64,000 nt of DNA from Atopobiaceae bacterium (lineage in GTDB: Bacteria; Actinomycetota; Coriobacteriia; Coriobacteriales; Atopobiaceae): contig JAKVOB010000001.1 in the NCBI GenBank assembly GCA_022483015.1, forward strand, positions 2,194,902 through 2,258,901, read 5' to 3'. Positions 8,677 to 18,019 of this stretch are shown here, piece after piece (position 1 is the stretch's first letter; every line of letters starts with the position of its first letter). Made by a program: the position numbers and the translations under genes. A model generated the notes under the pieces. That model made no database searches, was not told the DNA's origin, and saw only the letters and a list, made by a program, of their open reading frames with translations.

Positions 8677-11600
8677 CTAGCGCTCGTCGCGGCGACGCCA
8701 GAGGCAGAGCATCCCCAGGCTCGTGAGCAGGAGGCCGACCGTGCCGACGCATGCCATGCCCGTGAGGTCGGACGTATCGCCGGTCCTGGGGGTCGCGGAA
8801 GCGGCCTTCGAGACGGTCGTGGTGGTCGCAGCCGTCGTCGCGGCATCGGTCGGTGCAGCAGATGTCGTGGACGCGTCGGGCGTCGTGGGGGTGGTCGGTG
8901 TCGTGGGGGTGGTCGGTGTCGTAGATGTCGTGGGGGTGGTCACGGCGTTCGTGATCACGATCCCGCTGCCGTCGTCGGTGAGTGTGGCCGCACCGCCCGC
9001 ATCGGACGTGAGCGTGAGCCTGCCCGCCGCATCGACGGTGAACGTCACGGGCTCACCCAGCGCGTCATGACCCGCAGTGGCCGCCGTCTGGGTGAGGGTG
9101 TAGCCCTGCCCGGAGACCAGCAGCGCATCGAAGGCCGTGGCTGAGGTCGTGGACGTGAACGTCTTGGACGTGGTGCCGTCGGCGAACGTGCCGGCGAGCG
9201 TGAACGTGGCCCCCGCGAGCGTGGTGCCATTCTCGTCGGTCGTGAGGATGGTGGCGCGTATCGGCGAGTCGACCACGGCGAGCGTGGTCTTGGCCGCGTC
9301 GAGGGTCACCGAGGAGGGCGTCCCGTCAGCAAGCGTGAGCGTGCCGTTGGCATTGCAGGTGACCTGCACCTTGGTCGTCATGCAGGCATAGCCTGCGGGG
9401 GCGGCCGTCTGCTCGAGCGTGTAGGTGCTCCCGGCCACGAGCCGGCCTGCGACCGTCTGGCTCGCATCGCCCGAGAGCAAGGTGAGCGTCGAGGCCGTGG
9501 CATCGCCGGCGTACGTCCCCGTGAGCGTGAACGTGGAACCGGTGTCCGGGTTCCCAAGCCGGTCGACGCTCGAGAAGGTGAACGACATCGCGACGTCCTC
9601 GAACTCGAGGACGTTGTCCTGACCGACTGATGCCCAGGTGTCGGTGCCCGCGGTCGTCTTGTACGAGAGCTCGCCGGCGTCGCTCATGCGGATGGTCATC
9701 GCGCCGTCAGCTGTGAGTGACGCGTCCGGATAGCTGCTCGTCATCGACGTGGGCAGATAACCCGCAGCCGGCGTGGTCTCCTTGATCGTATAGTCACGGC
9801 CGGCGGCAAGCGCGCCGGTGAGCTGTGCCACCGAGTCGGCAGCGCTTGTGAGCGTCTTGGTGCTCGCCTCCGTGTCCCCGGCGAACGTGCCACCCACCGT
9901 GCAGGTAGCGCCCGACAGGCGCGTGGTGCCGGCGGTGTCAGTGGTGACGAGGCCGAGGGAGTTCTGCTCGTCCTGCGCGTAGAACACATCCCGGGCCACG
10001 TCGTTCCAGGTGCCGTCGACCTTCTCCTGCAGCTGGCCCATGGCAGTGATGCGCAGGGTCGCGGATGTCGCAGAGAGCTCATAGCCCTCGGGCGACACGG
10101 TCTCGGTCAGCGTGTAGGTATGGGACTCGTCGGCATCATCCGAGCTTGTGAAGAGCTGACCCGACAGGAAGGCTCCGACCTTGTCAGTGGGATTGAGCGT
10201 CTTGGATGTGGTCCCGTCGACGAACTCACCGGTCAGGACGAACGTCGAGCCACCAAGCAGGATGAGGTCATCCTCGTCATCGCCGAAGGCGTTGGTCTTG
10301 AAGAGCACGAGGAACGTCGGCATCTCGGTCACCGTGACGGTGCTCCCCTCGCTGGTGACCATGCTGCTGGCGCCGTCGAGAAGCGCGAGCGTGCCGTCCT
10401 GCTCGAGCCTCACCCGAAAGTCCGCCACCTTGGAATAGCCCTTGGCCATGGCCGTCTCGGAGATGGTGTAGGTGTTTCCCGCCACGAGCTGCCCGGTCAT
10501 GGTCGCCTCGGTCGCCCCGTCGAGCAGCGTCCGGGTCTCGCTCCCAGCTCCGCCGACGAAGGTGCCCGTGATGGTGAAGTCGCATCCCGCCAGCGAGACC
10601 GTCCCCTCCCCCTCGGTCTTGTGCCCAAGGTTCTTGAGGGTCAGGGAGTTCTGGGCATCGACAGCCTTGAACGTGTTGTCAGTCACATCGGTCCAGGTGT
10701 AGCTACCCTCCTCGCCACCACGCACCTGCAGCTGGCCGGCCTCCGTGATGCGGAGCCACGTGTTCGGCACGGTGATGACGTAGCCGTCGGGGGCCTTGGT
10801 CTCTGAGAGCACGTACACGTGGCTGGTATCGGTGTCACTCGTGCTGGCCACGAGCTTGCCGGTGATGAGGCCGCTGCCGTCGGCGGGCGCCGAGTCAGTG
10901 GAGGTCCAGCTGACCGCGCCCGAGCCATCGGCGAAGGTGCCATAGAGGCTGAACTCGGCACCGGCCAGGTACTTCCCACCCGCATCCACTGTGTCGACCT
11001 TGGCAATGGAGACGCCGTTCTGCACGTCTACCATGGTGAGTGCGTTGTTGGTGACGTCGGCCCAGCCGGTCTGGCCGTCGGCGCTCCGCTGGAGGGTGCC
11101 CGCGGTCGTCATCCGCAGGTAGACGTCGGCAGGCGTCTGGTAGCCTGCAGGGGCCACGGTCTCGGACAGCTTGTAGACGCTCGTGCCATCGGCCACGAGC
11201 CTGCCAACCATGGTGTAGGGGTTGTTCGTCGTACCGCCGCCAAGGGTGCTCCACGAGAAGAAGTCCGTGGTGCCATCAGCGAACTTCGCAGCGCCGACCG
11301 GTGTCAGCTCGAACTTGGTGCCCGCGAGCTGGGCGCTCGTGGCACCACTCACGCCTGCCACAGCGACCGAGAAGGACGTGCGGGCATCAGGGACCAGGAT
11401 GTAGTCGTCCTCGACGTCGGTCCAGGTGCCGTCGGCCTTCTCCTGCAGCCTCCCCGCCGTCGAGACACGGAGCGTCTTGGGCGACATCGAGATGGCAAAG
11501 CCCGCGGGCGCCATGGTCTCGGTGAGCGTGTAGGTATGGGTCTCGTCCGCATCGCTCGTGCTGGCGACGAGCTGGCCTGTGAGGACGGTCGCACCTGCCG

Positions 11601-14022
11601 CGCCCCCGTCCGTAGGCTCGAGCGTCTTGGATGTGGAACCATCGACGAAGACACCCGTGAGCGTGAACGTGGAGCCCGAAATGGTGGCAGGGTCAGGGTC
11701 GTCGTTGACCTTCGAGAGCTTGAGGGTGGTCGGGGTGTCGGTCACCGTGAGGACGTTGTTGGTCACGGACGTGAATGCACCGTCAGCTGCATCGCTTTGG
11801 GAGAGGTTGCCGGCAGCGTCCATCATGAGATAGACGTCGCCAGACGTCCGGTAGCCCGCGGGGGCAGCCGTCTCAGACAGCTTGTAGACGCTGCCTGCCA
11901 CGAACTCGCCCGTGATGTCATGGGAGGTACTGGTTGAATCGGTGGCCCAGGTGATCGGGGCCGTCGTGCCACCCGCGAACGTCGCCGTGCCCTCTGGCAC
12001 CAGACTGAATCCAGCCCCTGTGAGCTGCGTCGTCGTGGCCCCCTCGACACCAGCCACGGTAACGGTAAGGGAGTTCTGCGTATCACTCACCGTAAGGGCG
12101 TTGTTGGTGACGTCGGCCCAGCCGGTCTGGCCGTCGACGCTCCGCTGCAGGGTACCCGCAATCGTCAACCTCAGGTAGACGTCTGCAGACGTCTGGTAGC
12201 CCGCAGGGGCTGCCGTCTCGGACAGCTTGTAGACGCTCGTGCCGTCAGCCACGAGCTTGCCCGCGACGACCTTGGAGGCATCGGTCGTGGTGGTGGTCCA
12301 ATCGATCGCATCGGTCGTGCCGTCCGCGAACTTCGCCTCACCTTCCGGCACCAGGCTGAAGCCGGTCCCGGCAAGGTCTTCTGCGCTTGCTCCCTCGATG
12401 CCGCCCTTGGTGACGGTGAACGAGATCGGCTCATCAGCAACGGTACCTTTGCCCGCCGCGGACTCGATCGTGTAGTCCTCGCCTGACGAGACACCCGACT
12501 GGGCGACCGTCACCTCGTAGGCGGTCGCGTCCAGCATGTAGCCAGGGGCTGCGGCGGTCTCGACGACCTCGTAGGTGCCAGCGGGGACGTCCACGAACCA
12601 GAGCTGCCCATCGCTCGTGTTGGTACGCGAGTGGGTGTTGCCGTTGGAGTCCGTACCGGTGAACCTGGTGCCAGCCGCGCTCGTCTTCTGCGTGCCGATG
12701 ACGGTGTAGTCCGTCTCGGACGTGTACTTCCGCAGCTCGTACGTGGCCCCGTTGACCTTGGTCGCCGCATCACCCGCATCGACCTTCGTGAGCGTGACAG
12801 CCGCGTTGAGGGGCGTGTTCCTCATCAGGTAGCCAGAAGCCGTGTTCAGCGTGTTCACCGAGAAGTCCGACCACGTGTAGTTGGTGGTAGCACCTGCCGT
12901 CACCGTGAACGCGTTCGTGGTGCTCGTGCTCGAGCAGAAGTCGCTGCGTGTGCCTACCTCCTTGAAGTAGTACGTGCCCGCGCCCAGGCCCTCGCTGAGT
13001 GGCTTGCCGGTGAGCCTGTTCGTGATGGTCTTGGCCGCAAGCGTCGAGACGAGGCCGTTCGAGTCGGAGACGATAGGGGCAGAGGACACGAGCTTGTCGT
13101 TGCTCAGGTCGATCTGCCCAGCGCTATCCTCGCGATAGAGGTCGAACGACGCGCCCGAGAGGGTCTTCTTCTGGTCAGTCGGACTACCCTGCTCGTCGAA
13201 GATGGTCGTCGAGTCATACTTCGTGAACTGCGCCTGCCCCACCTCGAGCTCGCTGCGCAGGATGAAGGTGGTGCCGCCATCCTCGCCGACGTTGAGGTAG
13301 TCGTTGCCGGAGCTGCCGTTGGCCGCGTCTCCGTTGTTGAGGCTGACGCTCGTAGGCATGCCATCCATGCCGATGGCGAACTCGATCGACTGCGTGTCGG
13401 TGTGGTTGGCGGTGCGGTAGCCCGTGGCTACCGTGGCCTCGACCACACGATAGGTCGTGCCCTGCGTGAGACCGGTGAAGGTGTGTCCCGCGGAAGCGTC
13501 GTCAGCCGAGGCGACGGTCCACGTGGCGTTGTCGCCAGTGACGTCGGTCCAGCTGTAGCTACCCGCCTCGCCGCCACGTACCTGCAGCTGTATCTTCGCC
13601 TGCGTGGCACCTTCCGCTGCGTCATAGACCCCGTTGCCGTACTGGTCGAGGCTCCTTACGGTGACAGAGGTCGGGCTCCCACCCTGCGGCAGGAATACCT
13701 GCTCTTGGGACTGCGTGGTAACCGCCAGCCCCTGCACGTCCGTGCCTGCAGACGACTGGGACGTATCCGCATCGGAGGTGGCAGCGTCATTCTCGTCGGT
13801 CGTGGCGGCTACCGTGGTGGAGACCTGGGTGGTCGCCACCTCCTGACCCGTGGTGGCAGCGAGGGCCTCGGCGATGGGCGTCAGGCCACCGAAGGAGAGG
13901 CTCGTCACCACGAGGACGGCAAGAAGGAGTGCGAGTGCCACCGCAAGAGAGTGCGACCCATGCCTCGGGACGGACGGGGAGAACGAGTCGGACAGGTCCT
14001 GGCTGCTGTGATGAGACTTCAT
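8677..14022 (-). CDS. Giant cell-wall adhesin with SpaA/Cna-B-type repeats
   Basis: A 1781-residue secreted surface protein. It has a signal peptide (hydrophobic SLAVALALLLAVLVV), then at least ten pilin-like beta-sandwich repeats of roughly 95 residues, many carrying the E-box pattern ETxAPxGY that marks isopeptide-bond domains. A TTPTTPTTP stalk follows, then a sorting region TPRTGD, a hydrophobic helix and the tail RRRDER. The sorting motif has Thr where sortase A substrates have Leu. Start 14022 (MKSHHSS) has AGGAG 6 bases upstream; an ATG 33 bases earlier lacks one. No sortase gene lies nearby. The tandem repeats make length variation by recombination likely. The role is probably adhesion to host or partner bacteria; the ligand is unknown. 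Confidence 0.9.
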   Translation of the reverse strand: MKSHHSSQDLSDSFSPSVPRHGSHSLAVALALLLAVLVVTSLSFGGLTPIAEALAATTGQEVATTQVSTTVAATTDENDAATSDADTSQSSAGTDVQGLAVTTQSQEQVFLPQGGSPTSVTVRSLDQYGNGVYDAAEGATQAKIQLQVRGGEAGSYSWTDVTGDNATWTVASADDASAGHTFTGLTQGTTYRVVEATVATGYRTANHTDTQSIEFAIGMDGMPTSVSLNNGDAANGSSGNDYLNVGEDGGTTFILRSELEVGQAQFTKYDSTTIFDEQGSPTDQKKTLSGASFDLYREDSAGQIDLSNDKLVSSAPIVSDSNGLVSTLAAKTITNRLTGKPLSEGLGAGTYYFKEVGTRSDFCSSTSTTNAFTVTAGATTNYTWSDFSVNTLNTASGYLMRNTPLNAAVTLTKVDAGDAATKVNGATYELRKYTSETDYTVIGTQKTSAAGTRFTGTDSNGNTHSRTNTSDGQLWFVDVPAGTYEVVETAAAPGYMLDATAYEVTVAQSGVSSGEDYTIESAAGKGTVADEPISFTVTKGGIEGASAEDLAGTGFSLVPEGEAKFADGTTDAIDWTTTTTDASKVVAGKLVADGTSVYKLSETAAPAGYQTSADVYLRLTIAGTLQRSVDGQTGWADVTNNALTVSDTQNSLTVTVAGVEGATTTQLTGAGFSLVPEGTATFAGGTTAPITWATDSTSTSHDITGEFVAGSVYKLSETAAPAGYRTSGDVYLMMDAAGNLSQSDAADGAFTSVTNNVLTVTDTPTTLKLSKVNDDPDPATISGSTFTLTGVFVDGSTSKTLEPTDGGAAGATVLTGQLVASTSDADETHTYTLTETMAPAGFAISMSPKTLRVSTAGRLQEKADGTWTDVEDDYILVPDARTSFSVAVAGVSGATSAQLAGTKFELTPVGAAKFADGTTDFFSWSTLGGGTTNNPYTMVGRLVADGTSVYKLSETVAPAGYQTPADVYLRMTTAGTLQRSADGQTGWADVTNNALTMVDVQNGVSIAKVDTVDAGGKYLAGAEFSLYGTFADGSGAVSWTSTDSAPADGSGLITGKLVASTSDTDTSHVYVLSETKAPDGYVITVPNTWLRITEAGQLQVRGGEEGSYTWTDVTDNTFKAVDAQNSLTLKNLGHKTEGEGTVSLAGCDFTITGTFVGGAGSETRTLLDGATEATMTGQLVAGNTYTISETAMAKGYSKVADFRVRLEQDGTLALLDGASSMVTSEGSTVTVTEMPTFLVLFKTNAFGDDEDDLILLGGSTFVLTGEFVDGTTSKTLNPTDKVGAFLSGQLFTSSDDADESHTYTLTETVSPEGYELSATSATLRITAMGQLQEKVDGTWNDVARDVFYAQDEQNSLGLVTTDTAGTTRLSGATCTVGGTFAGDTEASTKTLTSAADSVAQLTGALAAGRDYTIKETTPAAGYLPTSMTSSYPDASLTADGAMTIRMSDAGELSYKTTAGTDTWASVGQDNVLEFEDVAMSFTFSSVDRLGNPDTGSTFTLTGTYAGDATASTLTLLSGDASQTVAGRLVAGSTYTLEQTAAPAGYACMTTKVQVTCNANGTLTLADGTPSSVTLDAAKTTLAVVDSPIRATILTTDENGTTLAGATFTLAGTFADGTTSKTFTSTTSATAFDALLVSGQGYTLTQTAATAGHDALGEPVTFTVDAAGRLTLTSDAGGAATLTDDGSGIVITNAVTTPTTSTTPTTPTTPTTPTTPDASTTSAAPTDAATTAATTTTVSKAASATPRTGDTSDLTGMACVGTVGLLLTSLGMLCLWRRRDER

Positions 14023-14170
14023 ATGATGCTCCTGGGGAGACACGTCAGACGTCATCGACGTCCCTGGTCGCGATGGGGGGGGGTAGGGTGTTCGTTCATG
14101 GCATCACATGAGTATAAACGCGCTGGCAGCCAGACCGCATCAGATTGCAACAGGGGTTTCTGACTGTTCA

Positions 14171-14215
14171 CCAAAAGAGGGGCCGGGGCCACCCTGCGGC
14201 AGCCCCGGCCCCTCT
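14171..14215 (-). terminator. Rho-independent terminator of the deacetylase gene
   Basis: A 14-bp perfect GC-rich stem (AGAGGGGCCGGGGC and its complement) with a 12-base loop is followed on the minus strand by TTTT. It sits 24 bases after the deacetylase stop, between that gene and the adhesin promoter region. Confidence 0.85.
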
Positions 14216-14238
14216 CGACCGACCTGATGATGGGTCCC

Positions 14239-15762
14239 CTATGCGGACGTGCTGCTCGACGTGTCCACGCCATAGGCGAGCAGCTCGTCGATGGTCACGA
14301 AGGAGTAGCCCTCGGCCTTGAGCTCGGGCAGGGCCGTCTTCAGGGCCTCGATGGTCTGCGTACGGTCGCCACCGCCGTCATGCATGAGGATGACGCAACC
14401 CGGATAGGCCTTGAGGATCTGCGACTTGATGGAGTCCGCACCAGGACGACGCCAGTCCTCGGTGTCGATGTCCCAGCCGATCTCGGCCGTGAGGAGCGGT
14501 TGGAGGTTGGTGACGGCACTCCCGTAGAAGTTGCCGCCGGGAGCTCTGAACACGCGGCTCACCTTCGTGCCGAGCAGGTCGTCGATGGCGCTGAAGCCCT
14601 TGTTGACCTCCTCGGTCTGCTCGTCGGCCGTCATGTAGGTGATGTTGACGCCCTGGCCGGAGCCTGCGGCGTGGTCCCAGGTGTGCGTGCAGATCTGGCA
14701 GCCCATGCTCGAGGCGCGCTTCACGGCGTCGGGGTACTCGCTGATCTGGTTGCCGATGGTGAAGAAGGTCGCCTTGGCGCCATTCTCCTCGAGGACGTCG
14801 AGCAGGTCGTTGGTGGTCGACCAGGGGCCGTCGTCGAACGTGAGGGCGATGACCTTCGTGCCCTGGGTGTTGGCATCACCGATGATGAGGCCGGCGTCCT
14901 GGGCCTCCTTGGTGACCTGGGTCGTGGTCTTGCCCGAGACGTCACCGGTCGTGGTGGTCTGCTCGCCGTTCGTACCCTGGGAGTAGACGTGCAGGGCACC
15001 CTTGTAGTAGTCGGTCGCGGTGACGTCGGTCCCCACCGTCTTATAGGGGATCTCCTCGGTCGTGGTGGTCGACGACTCGGTGGTGTCCGTGCCATCACCG
15101 ATGGTGAGGGTCTCCTCCTTGGTGAGCTTGGTGGTCCCGTCACTCGTGGTCGAGCCGTCTGCCAAGGTGGCGACGAAGGCGTTGCCGCCGCCCTCGGTGA
15201 TGACGCTGCCGTCGATGGCGAGGAGGTTGCCAGCCTTGGGCGAGGCATACCCGGCCGTGATGGCCTCGGAGATGGTGGTGCCACTCTTGACCTGATGCGT
15301 GTCGCCGTTCACGGTGACGTTGAAGTAGGGAGGGTTCAGGAAGAAGTAGACCCCGCCCACGGCGATGGCCACCAGCAGGACCAGGACGATGGTCGTGACG
15401 TTCTTGTGCCCACGCCTCTTGGGAGCCTTGCCGCCCTGCCCCTGCTGGGAGAGGTAGGGGTTGCTGCCGGCGGAATGCGCGCCATAGGCTCGCGACCCGC
15501 TCCGCCCCTGGGCATCGGCACGGTCTGATGCGGAAGCGACCCGCGAGGAGTAGCCCCGGGCCGCATGGGGCGAGCCGGCGCCGGCGCTGTAGTAGCCGTT
15601 GGCACCGCGCGAGAAGGCGGATCCCGACTGGGCCTGATACCCGTCGGTCGATGCGGCACGGGACTCGGCCGGGCGGTACCCGTTCGAGGAGTGCGGCGAG
15701 GTGGCATGGGCGTGCGCCCTCGAGGCGGAAGACGCGTCGTATCGTTTCTGGCTGCTTGTCAT
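14239..15762 (-). CDS. Membrane-anchored polysaccharide deacetylase (NodB domain)
   Basis: A 507-residue protein with a Ser/Gly/Tyr-rich cytoplasmic N-terminus, one transmembrane helix (TTIVLVLLVAIAVGGVYFF), an extracellular linker region and a C-terminal NodB catalytic domain. NodB motifs are complete: TFDDGP with the metal Asp, the HTWDH metal His pair, RAPGG, and LMHDGG. Such enzymes remove acetyl groups from peptidoglycan GlcNAc/MurNAc or other surface glycans, often giving lysozyme resistance. GGAGG lies 4 bases before the ATG at 15762; a longer frame to 15864 lacks a ribosome site. It ends in a clear terminator. Confidence 0.9.
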   Translation of the reverse strand: MTSSQKRYDASSASRAHAHATSPHSSNGYRPAESRAASTDGYQAQSGSAFSRGANGYYSAGAGSPHAARGYSSRVASASDRADAQGRSGSRAYGAHSAGSNPYLSQQGQGGKAPKRRGHKNVTTIVLVLLVAIAVGGVYFFLNPPYFNVTVNGDTHQVKSGTTISEAITAGYASPKAGNLLAIDGSVITEGGGNAFVATLADGSTTSDGTTKLTKEETLTIGDGTDTTESSTTTTEEIPYKTVGTDVTATDYYKGALHVYSQGTNGEQTTTTGDVSGKTTTQVTKEAQDAGLIIGDANTQGTKVIALTFDDGPWSTTNDLLDVLEENGAKATFFTIGNQISEYPDAVKRASSMGCQICTHTWDHAAGSGQGVNITYMTADEQTEEVNKGFSAIDDLLGTKVSRVFRAPGGNFYGSAVTNLQPLLTAEIGWDIDTEDWRRPGADSIKSQILKAYPGCVILMHDGGGDRTQTIEALKTALPELKAEGYSFVTIDELLAYGVDTSSSTSA

Positions 15763-15948
15763 CGTTCCTCCGAAAAGCTCGTTCCCGTTCATGCCATCAT
15801 AAGGTAACGAGAGAAACTCTGCAGCGTAGATGCCCACTTCCTGAATGTGCGCGCCACTGGCCACGAATCTACCTGGAACTATCCTGAGGCCTTCTCACAG
15901 GGTCACCATCGAGCCGCCACATGTGCCATTCAACAAGTGGCAGATATG

Positions 15949-16128
15949 TCACTGGACCGGCTTGGCGCCTGGGTAGAGGTCGTCGAACTCGATCTTGTAG
16001 GTGTTGTGGCCGGACGAGTCGTTGTCCCTGGCCAGCGGGGCACAGATGTAGTCCGAGTCACCCTCGCTGGGGCTGGAGACGGAGAGGGACCTCTGCCAGG
16101 ACTCGTCGATCACGGTCGAGCGCTGCAT
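15949..16128 (-). CDS. Small hypothetical protein or 3' fragment
   Basis: A 59-codon reading frame whose codons end mostly in G or C and whose composition looks coding (ending IEFDDLYPGAKPVQ). It lies just after the zinc-ribbon membrane protein in a different frame. No ribosome site precedes the ATG at 16128, so it may be the remnant of a longer gene, or a tail of its neighbour lost by frameshift. I do not recognise it. Confidence 0.4.
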   Translation of the reverse strand: MQRSTVIDESWQRSLSVSSPSEGDSDYICAPLARDNDSSGHNTYKIEFDDLYPGAKPVQ

Positions 16129-16177
16129 GGGGATGGGCGGTGCCTGCTGGCATGGGCCCTGGCCGATGCGGGCACCG

Positions 16178-17335
16178 CTATGCCTGAGCGCCCTGGTCAG
16201 GAGAGGCCGCCTCGTCGGAGGAGGCAGGGGCCGCGGGCACGTCATCCGTCGGCTGCTCGGGAGCAGCCGGAGCCTCGGGCGCAGGCGAGACAGGAGCGAC
16301 GGGGGCCGCGGGAGCAGCCTCAGGCTGCGGGGACGGCGCGACGGGGGCCGCGGGAGCCTGGGGCGCATAACCCACCTGCTGCACGACGGGCTTGGCCGGC
16401 ACAGGGACCTCGCCTCCGGCAGGCCACTCGGGAACGTTGCGGGCGATCCAGTAGCCGACGCCGCGATAGCTGACGAGCTTCACGATGACACCGACCACGG
16501 CGCTGACGATCCAGACGAGCAGGAGGATGGCGCCGCTGGAGCCCAGGAGCCCCATGACCGAGCCGAGGGAAGAGGAGCTCCCATAGGCGACGCGGCCGAG
16601 GATGCTGGCGGCCGAGCCGAGCAGGACTCCCCCGAAGAGGAGGCAGACCAGCAGCATGATGCCGAACTTGGCCAGGCTCGGGAGGAAGACCGTGGCCCAC
16701 AGCTGGCCGAAGCGACGCTTGGCGCCGCGCCAGACGGAGGCGAAGTCGAAACCGGCGGCCAGGTCGTCGCGGTTATAGGCGCGCAGCGCCGCCGCGATCC
16801 CGATGCAGGGCACCAGAGCGAGCCAGATGACGAAGAGCACCCATCCGAGCACGGGCACCACGAGGAGGAACAGGCCGATGAGCGGCCACACGAACCCGAC
16901 GAGGACCGACTTGAAGCCCCAGGCGAAGTCGCCGTTCGCGAGCATCTCGCGCGGCACGGGCGCATGGCCGCCGTGGACGGCGTCCTCGCCCCACCTGAGG
17001 TAGAGGCCGTCATTGCAGAGGTTGAGCACGGGAAGGATCGAGATGAGCATCAGCTTGGCAAGTGCCGCTCCGGTGAAGCTCGCACGGAAGTCGGCCCAGG
17101 CCCGCGACAGGGGGCTCGCCTCGACCATCGGCGCGGCGTACGGAGGCGTGGGTGCGGCATAGCCTGGGATGGGCTGGACGGGGGCAGGAGACGGCGTGGG
17201 TCCAGGCTGGGATGCGGTCGGCGGGACCGGCGCCCCCTGAACCCGGGTGGCGTCCTCGGCCTCGATCCTCTGGCCGCAGACCCCACAGAACTTCGCGCCC
17301 TCTGGCATCTCGGCACCACATTGAGGACAATGCAT
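16178..17335 (-). CDS. Zinc-ribbon membrane protein (DUF4013-like)
   Basis: A 385-residue protein. It opens with a zinc ribbon of two CxxC pairs (HCPQCG, FCGVCG), then a Pro-rich linker, then a central domain with about five or six transmembrane helices that resembles DUF4013, and ends in a long Pro/Ala-rich tail. Proteins of this layout are common in Coriobacteriia and have no known function. The ATG at 17335 is preceded by GGGAGGGAG. The Pro/Ala tail is low complexity, so length may vary between strains. Confidence 0.75.
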   Translation of the reverse strand: MHCPQCGAEMPEGAKFCGVCGQRIEAEDATRVQGAPVPPTASQPGPTPSPAPVQPIPGYAAPTPPYAAPMVEASPLSRAWADFRASFTGAALAKLMLISILPVLNLCNDGLYLRWGEDAVHGGHAPVPREMLANGDFAWGFKSVLVGFVWPLIGLFLLVVPVLGWVLFVIWLALVPCIGIAAALRAYNRDDLAAGFDFASVWRGAKRRFGQLWATVFLPSLAKFGIMLLVCLLFGGVLLGSAASILGRVAYGSSSSLGSVMGLLGSSGAILLLVWIVSAVVGVIVKLVSYRGVGYWIARNVPEWPAGGEVPVPAKPVVQQVGYAPQAPAAPVAPSPQPEAAPAAPVAPVSPAPEAPAAPEQPTDDVPAAPASSDEAASPDQGAQA

Positions 17336-17479
17336 CGCGACTCCCTCCCATGAGCAACAGGTTCCGTTCATGAGGAGACTATACGCCCGCGGACGGACGG
17401 AATCGCCCCGGATGAGGAGAAGATGCCAGGAATGATGCCGTTCGCAGGACGGACGGCATACGAGAGCCGGGAGGTCTTC

Positions 17480-17932
17480 CTACGAGAGGGAGAGCGATGT
17501 GACCTTGGCACCCTCCGGGGATGCGACAGGCACGTCGGCCTTGGCATGCTCGGCGGTCCCCAACTCGAACGAGACCTCGAAGCCCTCGACACGGCAGGTC
17601 CCGGCCTGCGTCGAGGGGTCGATGCGAAGAAGCGTGACGGGCCTCTCGGCCGTGATGTCGAGCACGCAGGGCACGCCCTCCTCGAAGGGGACCGTACGCG
17701 TGCACTCCTCTGACAGGGCGTTGCCCTCGAGGGCATAGTAGATGAGGAGCTCGCGGTCGGTGAAGGTGCAGCCCGAGATGGTCAGCGAGACGTGCGCATG
17801 GGTCCCCGGCTCGATGGGGGCGAAGGTCAGCTGCGGGTCGTCGTCCACGAAGGACCAGGCACCGTCCTCGGCACGCACGCCGCTCTCCCACTTGATATAG
17901 CTGTTCTCCTGCTTGACCTCGTCGATGACCAT
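17480..17932 (-). CDS. Hypothetical beta-rich protein
   Basis: A 150-residue protein with no signal peptide or membrane helix, rich in alternating beta-strand patterns (HAHVSLTISGCTF, PVTLLRIDPST). The layout suggests one beta-sandwich domain, as in the accessory domains attached to some rhamnan or teichoic acid glycosyltransferases, but I cannot assign a family. It follows the nad operon on the same strand after 87 bases and could be weakly co-transcribed. Confidence 0.6.
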   Translation of the reverse strand: MVIDEVKQENSYIKWESGVRAEDGAWSFVDDDPQLTFAPIEPGTHAHVSLTISGCTFTDRELLIYYALEGNALSEECTRTVPFEEGVPCVLDITAERPVTLLRIDPSTQAGTCRVEGFEVSFELGTAEHAKADVPVASPEGAKVTSLSLS

Positions 17933-18019
17933 CGTCGCGTCCTTATCGGAAGGGTGTCTGTACCTGCCCGTAGCTTATGCCCATTCTGAGCCAACGCGAG
18001 CGGCTTGTCTCGTGCGGGG

